From Argyresthia goedartella (Eukaryota; Arthropoda; Insecta; Lepidoptera; Argyresthiidae), in assembly GCA_949825045.1 (NCBI GenBank), contig OX463806.1, forward strand, positions 46,152,208 through 46,216,207: a stretch of DNA of 64,000 nt, given 5' to 3'. Shown here in pieces: positions 54,461-64,000 of this stretch; the stretch's first letter is position 1, and each line of letters starts with the position of its first letter. Below the pieces are notes generated by a model. That model did not search any database and was not told the DNA's origin. It was given only the letters and a program-made list of their open reading frames with translations. A program made the translations under genes and the position numbers.

Positions 54461-57400
54461 CGAGGGTATTCTGGCAGAACCGGTTAAGTGCACAATATGT
54501 TAAACGGAGATAAACGCAATTTAAGTTTTGAGAAATCATAGTGTAAATGTGACGCATATTAATATCATGAAACATAACTTGTAGTATGAAATTGTTATCT
54601 AAGAACCTATATAAATAAAAAATTCTGTAATATTTTGTCATTAAAATCCCTAAAAAAGGAAAATTTTCCGTCAAGGTAGTGCAGTTATTCTGTTTTACCT
54701 GAAATACAGAAATCTGCTGTAAATCTCTGAGAAACCTACCTATGGATACCTGGTATACTACTTACTATTATTCATACTATATTTGACGAGTTAGTGTCAA
54801 ATTTATTGAAAAAATCTTGTCAAAATACAGAATTGTTAAAACTTATCCGTTTTTACCTGTAAATATTTTTTTGAATGACTGATTTATAAAAAAACATAAG
54901 TAGTAGGTATTTAATTTTTATTATAAGCAATTAATTCACGAGACACAAATAACAGTTATCAAATTTGAAATATATCGAGGCAAACTCCAGAAAACCTAAA
55001 CAGAGAAAATCACAAATTTTCGTCCTCTTCATCAACATCTTCAGCGATATTTTTGACTGTCTTCAAACTTTTGAACCAAGGTTCCAGTTCCTCCGGTATT
55101 AAATCCTTTTTTATTAGGTTTAACAGGTCCTTTTTCTTTGCCTCTGTGATAGGCAATGATTCTAAATAGATCCTTCTCAATTCTTTTGGAAATTCATTAC
55201 ATTCCTTTTGTTTTGTTCGTGTAGTTCTGGTCTTCTTAACATCTCTGCTAGCAACGTCTATGTAATTAAAATTTTCACTCATGTCATAGTTGAAGAACAT
55301 TTTTTTTTCTCCTTTTACGAATCTCAGTCGTTTTATTTTAAGCCTTTGCACCTTGTTTCCTTCGTTGTCCTTATCTTTGTTATTTATTATCTTAGAAGCC
55401 AGATCTTTCAAATCATAAAACTCATGATACTTGAACTCTTTTGTTTTGTATGGCTCCTTCTTAATTTTCTTGACAATCTTATTATTCTTTTTTATTACAT
55501 ATATTTTTCTGCGCCTTGCACGTTGGCATATTGTAATCCAGTCTTGCATGGAATATACCGAGGTTTCTTTCTTTTGTGTTTCAATAGCGCTGTGCATAGA
55601 ATCTGCCTCCATGTGTGTATGTCCTGATTCCAGAAACTTTTGCTCAATCATCTTCAGATTTTCAATTTTGTGAACAGCCCACAAAAGCAAAGCAGCCACA
55701 TATTGATTTCTATTCTGACCTGAGCAAGTATCAGAAAAAAGACTGATTTCGGTTACATTTGTTGGAACACATTTTGTTAAGTAATGCAACAAAATGGTTC
55801 CGATTTCACAGCTGCCTTTTTTCCCGTTCAGTTCTGACCACATAAAACAGTATGCATTATTGGGTAGACCTGCTTCATAAATAGTGAGGTTAAATACGCA
55901 CAGCTTTCGAGAATAGTACAGAAGGCTCACTTAGCTGTGAGGGATTTGAAGTACAGATTGCAGATCAAATGAAACTGAAACAAAATCAGGATCCTCGTCA
56001 GCTCTGTCTTTGTCTTTAATCTTCTCAGCATTGCAGTCCTGTTTTCTTTTGTTATGCTCCGTGTATGTTTTTTCTAATAAGGCCTTCTTCTCTTCGTCGG
56101 CATTTTCATAACTGCTACAAATTGGACATTGATCATTCTTCGGTATAAAGAAGCTTAGGTTGTATTCCGTGGAAAAAATTCTCCGGTAAGTGATCTCAGT
56201 ACATACTTCTTGGTTTTGTTCTTCGCATAACTCCTTATACAATTCATACATTTTTTTAATGTTGAGATCTGCGCCCAAAAACTTTCTCTTTGTATCTTTT
56301 CTTGTATAGTGAGATTCCACACAAGGAAATGATTCAATGTGGCGACGAATTCCTTCTAAGATGTCTGGCTTTGTTTTGTTAGCTGGCTCATGTTTTCCTC
56401 TTGTATCAATTGTATTGAAAGTGCCAGTACTACTGCGTTTTTTGACAGCATCATTTACGACAGATGGCGTAATGTTAAGAGTTTTCGTGAAAAACTTTTG
56501 GCAAACTTGCAATTTTACATCATTGTTTACCAGGAAACATTTTTTTGTGTATGCTCTTTGCTCGCGTTTATTTTTCACAGCAAGTACTCGCTTCGGTGGA
56601 TGTACAGATATTTGGGAAAGGATGAAATTTTTTCTACCCACGAAATCAAGATTCCAGTAATACCGACATACTTCCTTTCGAGCATTCTCGTCAAAGTTAC
56701 TGGAACATTTGAATTTACATTGAGAACAGTCTACGTGCTGTGGAACCTTTGCTGGCCGATCTTTAGAACGAGACTTGTAAGGTAAACCATCAGCCCTCCT
56801 ACGTTTTGCCATGTTTACTGCCCAATTTTCAGGATTCGCCTTTCTCCATCTTTTTATCGGTTTGACTATTTTCCACATTTTCATCAAAATTTCCTCCAAC
56901 ATACAATTAGCGATCTCGGCAGACTCTTTCTGTTTTCGATTTTCTTCCTGTAGTAATTGTATATATTGATCAAATAAATCTGTAGGGGCCTCATCACAAG
57001 CTGGACGTACGATATCTTCTTCGAGTATATCACGAAGAGTGATTAAATCGTCATTTTGATGCATAACATGGCTGGGAGATGGCATATAGGTTGGATCGTC
57101 GATATCAGATACATCGCCAAACAAGCTCTCAATTTCAATCTCGATTTCATCACCGTCACATTCATCTCGTGAAACTATTGGTACGGGTTGACGACCTGAA
57201 ACAGATATTATCGTTACAGCTATACAAAACGCTTCCACCGTGAGAGAGGTTTTGATGAGTACCGTATGTATGTCCGATCCGAAGTTCCTTGAAAATACGG
57301 ATGACGATACATAAGTGCAAATTCACGGATGACGGACGGATCTATTGCGTAGACAAACATAGAAATCTTAGGTACTTACCTATGTTTAAGTATGAGTAAG

Positions 57401-58588
57401 TACTTTCATCATTCCTATTGTGTACATACCTACAGAATGTAAGGCCCTGTTTCATTGGGATTTTATCGAGAAGATAAAGTCCTATTAAGCAGATAAATAG
57501 TTGAATATTGTACGTAAAATGTCAGTTATCTGTTCACTAGGTAGGGCCTTAATGTCATGAACAAAAACAATTGCATTTGCCACCCCATAAGGAAAAAATC
57601 GTGACGCTTTGTAGGTATGGATGCACAGGATTCAAGAGCAAAGCTACCTACCTACTGCCCACTTTGACAGAAAAAAAGATTTTTAGTTTATTATGCGTAG
57701 GTAGTTACCTGATTGCCGACGTTTGAATGACTTCTTCTCTTCACTTTTGTTAGCATCGTGCACATCTGCGACGACAGTAATATGGTGTCGAATTGGTTCT
57801 TCATCACTATCCGAAGAAGAATGAGATCCTGGAAACATAATTTCAGTGTTAACACAGCGTCTAATAACAAAACAATCTTTTATTTAAATTTATAACCTCA
57901 AAATTACTGGATGGATTTATATTACCTTTTGTTGCAATATTGTTCGTTACCAACGACACAATCTTCTTTGCCATGGACGACATTATCACTAGAACTGTTT
58001 CACACGTTCATAATACGTACTCGAATAGATTTATAACATTAAAACACGATTTTAGATCGAACATGCGCAAGCGACGACGTTGAACTGGAACTAAAACATT
58101 GCAAGCAAAACCAAATAAGCGATCCTTAATAGGTTTTGCTATTACAACATTATCAGGGGAGCATCAATTCGATTGCATGCAAGGAATAATAAAGGCACTT
58201 ATTCTGTTTTGCCTGTCAACAAATCTGAGAATTGGTTTTATCTCAACAGCGAGAACCGGATAAAGTCCAATGTATTGGTTTACCTGTAAATGTAAATTGA
58301 CATTATGAATAGATATTTCTAAGGGTAAAGAGAGTAAATGCGTTTATTTTGTTATCACTGTACTTAATTATTTAAGCATCGTCATAAGTCATTTTATAAC
58401 TTTTTCCTTCTATGGATTAAGCAAATAGTGTCAGATAACTGCTCTACACAGACAATAAATCCGTAGTTGTTGCTTGTGCAGTTATACGGTTTTGCTAGAA
58501 AAAAAATAGAAAAAAAACGAAGTATGCCTGTGTACTTATCTAATTTAAAAAAAAAATGCACTTATCCGGTTCTGCCAGAATACCCTCG
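54461..58588 (-). mobile_element. Sola-like DNA transposon, 4128 bp, with CAAT target duplication
   Basis: Inverted ends of about 32 bp begin CGAGGGTATTCTGGCAGAAC at both sides (one difference, GGTTAAG/GGATAAG). CAAT at 54457-54460 and 58589-58592 is a perfect 4-bp duplication, the size made by Sola elements. The interior holds one spliced transposase gene on the minus strand, and repeated subterminal motifs of the form CTTATCCGGTTTTGCCTG at both ends. The superfamily call rests on the 4-bp duplication and protein style, not on a search. Confidence 0.85.
55010..57983 (-). pseudogene. Sola-like transposase, three exons, one in-frame stop
   Basis: Exons: 57926-57983 (start MSSMAKKIVSLVTNNIATK), 57709-57828 and 55010-57195, all GT-AG. 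Joined they total 2364 nt, 788 codons with no frameshift. Residues 60-110 are acidic and 190-215 basic. Cysteine/histidine clusters lie near 216-236 (CSQCKFKC...C) and 416 (CPIC), likely zinc binding. Probable catalytic acids: D470 in SVSFDLQ, D548 in LFSDTCSGQNRNQ, and E589/D591 in GHTHMEADSMHS. The D-in-LFSD..GQN and GH.HME.D pattern is that of a widespread insect transposon-borne family (DUF7869-like). The only lesion is TAA at 55931-55933 (codon 481), between the first and second acid; flanking residues read on smoothly. An intact copy may exist elsewhere in the genome. Confidence 0.85.
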
Positions 58589-58592
58589 CAAT

Positions 58593-59324
58593 ATGAAATG
58601 CCGCCAGAAAGTCACTAAATTATTAAAACAGTGGAACGAGTAGCCAGATTCTCTATTTCTGACAGGAATTACAACATGAAATTTTATTGTATTTTTTTGT
58701 GAAAATGTCAACTGTCAAACTTGATAATTAGTTCATTTAAATCCGTCACAAAACAGTCGCAATCACAATCAAAATGAGTTCTGTTTTGAAGTAGGGTAGA
58801 TGCCTTCAGTGATAAAGAATCTAACTACAACTACTTGTATACGGGTTCCTTTTAAGGTAACCTAAAAAGAAAAAAACATGAAACCGCATTGCAATATATG
58901 AACCTCACTGTCTATGAAACAGTTTATATTATATATGTTTTATAGCTAGTTTTTGATAGTTCCTATCAAAGTATTTTTGTCGCTTGGGCTAGGAAAAAGC
59001 CGTCATTTCTATTTTAAATCCAGTATATGCGTTAAACCCTATTTTTTTCTTGCACGAGGGTATTAAAAATGTGGTAAATGTGGTAAATATAGGTAGAGGA
59101 TACTTAAACAATTCACTTTCGTCACTCACTCGTCTCAAAACAAAAAACTTTCGTCATATGGTTCCCTGAGGGGTCTCGTTTGCGAGATGATTGGAATTAA
59201 AGAATCAACGTTTTCAAATATTTATCATTACTTTTTGTTTGTTTAATTGTTCTCTACCTATATTAACTCTACCTATATTATTGGATTAAAAACTGCTCAG
59301 AAAATACCCTCGAGTTTGTTTTGC
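58593..59324. other. non-coding part of the host element of the Sola-like insertion
   Basis: AT-rich, nothing recognised. A GCACGAGGGTATTAAAA near 59053 resembles the Sola end by a few bases only. Confidence 0.35.
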
Positions 59325-59784
59325 GAAAAACGCGCGTTTACGGCGAAACGATCGCGCGTTTGCCGCGACACGAATCCGACAATACTCTGTGAAAACGCGC
59401 GGTAACCCCACATGAGTTGATCAAGATTTATTTTAAAGCCAGTTTTCAAACATTCGCATTTACATTCGCACATTTGAATTCTATCGAATGTGAATAATAT
59501 GACATTCGTGACAGCCCTGGTCCAAATCGCGTAACGACTAAACTAATCGAATAATAGTGTAGTTAAAATCAATTAATCGGCTCCCATGTTCATTTTTCAA
59601 TCGAAGCTTCGGCTGGTCTCGGAGTAGTTATAGCATAGTTAGTAGCAGGCAACAGATGTTGTAAAGGCATTTGACACAGTTTCCAGGCGAATTAGCGACT
59701 AAATAATGTATAGGTAGTTGTCGGAGTTGGGTGAACCACGCGTACGCCAGTACGCATGCAACCTACCTATCTAACTAACTATTT

Positions 59785-59965
59785 ATATACATAAACATCT
59801 ACACACTAGGCGCATACATTTGCTTCTGGCCCCACACTAGGATGCCCTGTGTCGTGGGAAGGAGAATCACACTCACCCATGGAACGATTTTTCTCTCCTA
59901 AGCCGGGATCGAACCCAGGACCTACTTGGGAGGTAGAGCCCTAACGACACAGATGTCGACCGTCA
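59785..59965 (-). mobile_element. SINE family B, complete
   Basis: ACATTTGCTTCTGGCCCCAC, AGGATGCCCTGTGTCGTGGG, then head with CCGGGATCGAACCCAGGACC and GGGAGGTAGAGCCCTAACGA. Best copy in the window. Confidence 0.82.
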
Positions 59966-60526
59966 TACGAGTGTCACGTGGGCGCATGTCGGCAATACTA
60001 TGCCTCTGCTAACCCCTATGAGAAAAGACGTGAAGTTGGAAGTGATTGTCGTGTTGCGCTTGCGCTGCGTCTCGGTCTATCGTGAGTCCGTGAGACCGAC
60101 TGAGTGACTCAGGATTAAATGAGCTCCTATTAAAGATGAGCATTAAGTGATATTCGGTTCAAATTCTCTGAATTTGTTAGTCACCAGACAATAAATGGGT
60201 ACATCAATCCATTGAGTGTACGTCAATAAAAAGGTCATGGTGCGATGGTATTCTGCTACCATCATTGGATGTATTGAGTCTAAACTATGTAATAAATAAA
60301 GTGTCGCTGCAAGAAATCTAGCCATAGATTCTATCAAACCAAATTCAACCTCCTTCCGAGGGCTTCCGAGGACTCCCGAAGTTATCCGACGAAGGCCGAA
60401 GAGTCGCGAGGGCGCTCGACAGCCCGTGACGGACGCACCCGACCGTGCCCGTCTCCGAGTGCCTCCATGATGTGATGGGTAGGGTTTGAATTGAACACGC
60501 GGTGCCAAAATACAAGATATGTATTT
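59966..60526. other. non-coding, with a GC-rich patch at 60350-60480
   Basis: 59990-60035 (CCTCTGCTAACCCCTATGAG) is a SINE C tail remnant. The GC-rich patch has repeated TCCGAGG/CCCGAAG motifs. Nothing else recognised. Confidence 0.4.
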
Positions 60527-60530
60527 TGGA

Positions 60531-60554
60531 TATATGTATATATATATATATTAT
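60531..60554. repeat. short (TA)n microsatellite
   Basis: About ten TA units with one interruption. Confidence 0.85.
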
Positions 60555-60899
60555 ATCACAACCTTCAAGGAGAAAGTTGTGACCTCTCATTCTCGCTTAA
60601 GAAAAGGGCCTTAGGAACTCACCGAGAGCCTAAGAAACTTGGCGCGAACTGTACCTTCGGATTTAAATGGCCGGCCGTAGAGTTGACGCCCTGGAATAAT
60701 ATGGAAAGGCTGTAGGCCTTCTGTACAGATTTCTGCTTAAATAAATAGCGCTGTAATTCCCTAGCGAGAGACGAAACAGCCTGAATTTGAGTATTCGACA
60801 AAGTTTGAGTTGTCGGTTTCGCAGCCAGCCTCTGTGCCGCTGCTATTCCTTATGGGAAAATGAGTGACGATGTGTGACTTTTGTATTGTTGACCAGAGT

Positions 60900-61262
60900 C
60901 CAAATTCCAAATGTCTTTATTACTGTAGATATTAACATAGACTTAGCAATTGTCATTTTTTGACACTTCTCTACATTGGACCACTGTGGGAGAATGAGGG
61001 CGTAGAAACTCCCACAGATTGATTTTTAGATCTCTTTTAAAAATTGCTTATGCTTAACTAATACAATATATATTTATATCATTATCATAATTAATAAGCA
61101 GGAATAAATAATTCCAAAATTATTAACAGCAAGGTCTGTGTTGAGCCAGATTACCCCATACAGTCCCATCATTTAAGTAATCTTGAACATTGTAATATCC
61201 GTTTTTCGACAAAGTCGCTTTAACATTGTTTTTAAACTGCTCAAATGGGAATTTCAAGAGTT
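60900..61262 (-). mobile_element. LINE L1a, end of ORF2 and complete 3' region
   Basis: CCAAATTCCAAATGTCTTTA (tail and start of the 3' region), TTGACACTTCTCTACATTGG, then CCCCATACAGTCCCATCATT (antisense of the terminal LNDGTVWG codons) and GACAAAGTCGCTTTAACATT. Reverse of 42838-43215 and the most complete tail. Confidence 0.82.
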
Positions 61263-61503
61263 GTTGGTTCTATCCAACGTAGCGTAGACTATAGCTAACG
61301 ATATGAATCTAGGATGCTCCATCTATCTAAGTATATTTTCTTCGACCTCAGTAAAGGGCGCTCAGCGAGCGAGGGTCAGTAGAGGGCACGCTTAAATAAA
61401 CAACGCGAAAATTATCGCTCCGTGAGTGAACAAGGTGAAATAACAACAAAGTACATTCTCAAAGAAAAAGTAGTTCGCAGCAGTTCGTGCTGTTAGTACT
61501 CAC

Positions 61504-61546
61504 TCTCTTGCAGAAGCTCTTGCCGTGCAGGCTGATGCTGCTGGCG
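61504..61546 (-). CDS. weak candidate internal exon (43 nt)
   Basis: Minus strand: TTTCATTCCAG|, 43 GC-rich nucleotides encoding ASSISLHGKSFCKR (first base of the exon completes a split codon), then a strong donor GTGAGTACT. The exon is flanked by AT-rich sequence, as exons are. The protein is not recognised, no neighbouring exon could be linked, and such a short match can be chance. Confidence 0.25.
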
Positions 61547-61752
61547 CTGGAATGAAACTGTAAAACTATGTAGAGACGTTTTTGTGTCGGTGACTTTAAG
61601 TTAAAAAAAATGTCACTAAACAAACAAATAAAATAAAAAGTGCGTTGGTGAAAATCATTGGTCATCAGTGGACAATCAAAAGTGATAATAATAAACAATG
61701 ATAATCAATTAATAAATATATAAAATTACGAATTTGCTACAACTTTACTGAA

Positions 61753-61992
61753 TTACTTTACATGAAACTCTGAGTATATTTGTTGCGGTGCAAAGTCCAC
61801 TATCGGCGACATTCGATTGCCTCCGTCTAACATTGCAGCAAGGTCACAAGATCGCTTCGCTATTTCGCGAGACCCTCGCAGGGAGGTGGTATCACACAAC
61901 GAAGTGATCTGCTTACCACGCACGGGATCCAGGTCCGATTCTTCGCGGCGGCAGTTTTCTTTTTGTTTTTTTTGTTCCTGATTTCGGGACAT
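61753..61992 (-). other. coding-like block of unknown origin
   Basis: A minus-strand frame of 79 codons (MSRNQEQKKQKENCRREESD, then LDPVRGKQITSL and SREIAKRSCDLAAMLDGGNR). It has higher GC and CpG than its flanks and non-random composition, but no domain. It could be a piece of an unrecognised transposon. Confidence 0.3.
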
Positions 61993-62071
61993 TAACCCCA
62001 GACATTATCTTATTTTTATTTGCTCTGGTTAAAAACTTGGAATAAGGATGAATCCAGAGATCAACGTTCAG

Positions 62072-62713
62072 ATTCAGATTCATTTATTTGCTTATGATTT
62101 AGGTGGTAAGAGTTCTTAAATAACATGTTGTTTCTAAATCAACTATATATTATAGCATGCAAATATTTTAGTTATAAAATTATTATTATTATTTACAGTA
62201 CGCTTTGGTCTTTTACTTTTGATTTCTTAGAATGAAAAACTCACTTAATGAATACAAATTTGTAGTTTGTTGTTTGAAGAAATTTGTTGGTAGATTTTTT
62301 AGGTCATCTGGTATTTTGTTATATATTTTAACGCTCATTGCGTAACAATTATTTTGAAATATTGCGGTTCGTGGCTTGTGATCAAGAACTAGTCTCTTGG
62401 GTTTCCTAGTATTTCTTGGGTACTTTTGTTCAGCTATTGTGAACAAGGTTATGTTTTGATGGACGAATTTGCAGATTTCAAATATGTATAAACAAGGTAA
62501 GGGCAGTATATTTAGTTTAGAGAATAGCGGCTTGCAGGACTCCCGCGGTGCAGCTCCCACCATGGCCCGTATACATTTCTTTTGGATGATGAACGCTCTG
62601 CTGAAATCTGTACTATTTCCCCATAGAATTATACCATACCTAAGTATAGATTCAACATAACCTTGGTTCGCCTTACGAGAGGAAATATGATGGGGTATAT
62701 GGACTAAAAACAA
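62072..62713 (-). mobile_element. LINE (CR1/jockey-like) C-terminal fragment with 3' end
   Basis: The 166-codon minus-strand frame (62213-62713) encodes VESILRYGIILWGNS, IIQKKCIRAMVGAAPRESCK, LNILPLPCLYIFEICKFVHQ and MSVKIYNKIPDDLKNLPTNF, the standard segment after the polymerase. The 3' region ends in a (TCTGAA)n tail at about 62072-62095. Related to but distinct from L1a. The open frame suggests a fairly recent 5'-truncated insertion. Confidence 0.82.
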
Positions 62714-63129
62714 TCCCTGTGTTGTTTAACGGTTATCGTTAGATGTTACTCTAAGCCGTGAGTGGGACGCTACAAATAGTGTCTATCTAATTGAAGCCGA
62801 ACTTAACGATACATTAAGACTGATATGCAAGAACTGGCCATGATGTTTTTTCATTGATATTAATCACCAATTCGATTTCAGAAGCCAATGGAAATTTGTG
62901 CGCTCCTCCATTAACAAATATGTGGATCAACTATACTATGACAAGATAAACTTAGCTACAACAAGAATATCAAATTCTGAAATCAACAAATGTATTACGC
63001 TTAAAGCAAAAAACTTAAACATACCTTATTATTTCCCGACAGTCACCAAAAATAAAATAGACTAGCAACCAAAAAAACTGATAAAAGTACACCAAGCCAA
63101 AACAAAACAGATAATTTTCCGAACAGTCA

Positions 63130-63560
63130 CGAAAAAGAGACATGATAGATATGACCGTGGTGGAATCGACAGAATCGGATATCGAACCTGATAATATCTG
63201 TTTAACCGAAACATTTATTAAATCTGGTGACGAAAAAATAATATATTAACAGGCTAACTTTTCAAGAAATAAGAAAAGGCCCACACCGATATGTTTGCAT
63301 TTTAGTTAAAAAGTTACTGCATACAAATATTTGAAATAGGCTGACGAACTGGCTGTCTCCAGCGTATTTGACGGATGTGGGTGGTATTGAATTAACGGAT
63401 CATAACATTATTAGTATATACTTATTGAGGACCATTTTTTTAATCGTTCGGAATAGTTACTGTTTTCCATAAAAAAAAAATGAATACAAAAAAAGTTGTG
63501 ATAGTTGGTGACATAAACATATACTAAAACCTGACATTGGTAATATATTTACCAATAGCC
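63130..63560 (+). mobile_element. LINE endonuclease relic (tentative)
   Basis: Broken plus-strand frames contain DNICLTETFIKSGDE (cf. endonuclease CLTETW) and KKVVIVGDINIY (cf. IIGDFN). Stops and shifts abound. Confidence 0.4.
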
Positions 63561-63594
63561 ATTTAACAGACATATTAATATTTATAAATTTCAT

Positions 63595-63627
63595 ATTAAT
63601 AATAATAATAATAAATAATAAATAAAG
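63595..63627. repeat. (ATA)n-rich microsatellite
   Basis: TAATAATAATAATAATAAAT-type run. Confidence 0.85.
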
Positions 63628-64000
63628 TTTATTCGTACTTTCTAACAACTTTTTACTTAAATATTACAGTGAAATTGTTGTACATGGTCTCATCGATATA
63701 ATTTCGACTTCAAACCCCTAAACTAGGTAATGAACCTGTATCTTAGGGATTTTGGGTCTTCCGGTTGTTACAATTTATCAACAATAATAACAATGTAGGT
63801 AATTAGAAATAATAATAATATTGGGTTTATTTAATTTTGACTCACATATTTGCTTTTACAGTTACTAGGTTTAAACGATAATTTGAATATTTTAGAAATT
63901 AACTTATAAGATATTGCTAACTTTAACAATAATTTTAGTTAACTAAGTACCTTAAGAAGTTGTTCAGTCTTAGAATAATCAAGAGATTGTAACAATTTTA
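63628..64000. other. AT-rich non-coding end of window
   Basis: Nothing recognised. Confidence 0.4.

Larger units (their letters stand above)
53775..59410. mobile_element. PIF/Harbinger-like element carrying the Sola-like insertion (tentative)
   Basis: The left end GGGAGGTTACACACGACGG (53775) and the right end on the minus strand, TGTGGGGTTACCGCGCG (ending near 59410), are related. Both are followed by iterons of about 21 bp around CGTTTGCCGCGAC (three at 53883-53945, two at 59325-59372). A plus-strand mini-frame at 53998 starts MDSLATTLITLDFMLFLKRR, similar in style to Harbinger protein starts. Without the inner 4.13 kb it would be about 1.5 kb. No clear target duplication. Confidence 0.45.

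Noticed and set aside
55208..56785. Plus-strand frames of 80 to 139 codons with hydrophobic stretches
   Set aside because: They are antisense to the Sola-like transposase exon and have no independent support.
1..64000. CRISPR array, prokaryotic operons, prophage or integrated virus
   Set aside because: No spaced direct-repeat array with unique spacers, no ribosome-binding-site-led gene clusters, and no viral capsid or polymerase genes were seen. Introns, SINEs and LINEs show a nuclear animal genome.

Overview
The window is eukaryotic, AT-rich and intron-bearing. It looks like genomic DNA from a moth or butterfly. The one confidently recognised host gene is the 5' end of the muscle gene paramyosin. 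The rest fits a lepidopteran intergenic region: several tRNA-derived SINE families, a dispersed GGGTTCCGTACC-type MITE, decayed non-LTR (LINE) tails, and Tc1, hAT, piggyBac-like and Sola-like DNA transposons. There is no bacterial or viral gene organisation, no CRISPR array and no rRNA gene. Calls rest on reading the sequence and on knowledge of protein families; no database was searched.

Layout. 1-3201 (minus strand): five coding exons of paramyosin (192 codons seen, gene leaves the window at position 1), with a TATA box at 3423-3431. 3.4-18.5 kb: intergenic DNA with SINEs, MITEs and LINE remnants, including two head-to-head decayed LINEs (15.1-16.4 kb plus strand, 16.6-18.4 kb minus strand). 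18770-21806: a hAT-type element with a perfect 8-bp target duplication. 22-29 kb: mostly non-coding, with three strong hairpins, MITE copies and a G-rich tract. 29807-31371: a Tc1-like transposon with matching ends and a broken DD34E transposase. 32-34 kb: GC-rich DNA, a CRE palindrome and a candidate first exon encoding a signal peptide (33093-33159), the best hint of a second host gene. 33840-34161: a TTAA-flanked piggyBac-type MITE. 35.5-36.3 kb: a long-inverted-repeat element hosting other repeats. 43894-45673: a hAT element whose transposase-coding DNA has expanded into 15 exact-length 68-bp tandem units. 46-53 kb: tandem duplications, LINE and SINE debris. 53.4-59.5 kb: nested transposons with a 4128-bp Sola-like element at the core (CAAT duplication, three-exon transposase with one in-frame stop). 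59.6-64 kb: SINE and LINE remnants and a weak candidate exon.

How the parts relate: paramyosin is an ordinary muscle structural gene transcribed leftward, away from the repeat-rich region. The transposons form no cooperating system. They record successive insertions, some nested, and most are inactivated by truncation, frameshift or stop. The least ordinary items are the transposase-derived minisatellite, the nearly intact Sola-like element with iterated subterminal motifs, and the orphan signal-peptide exon.
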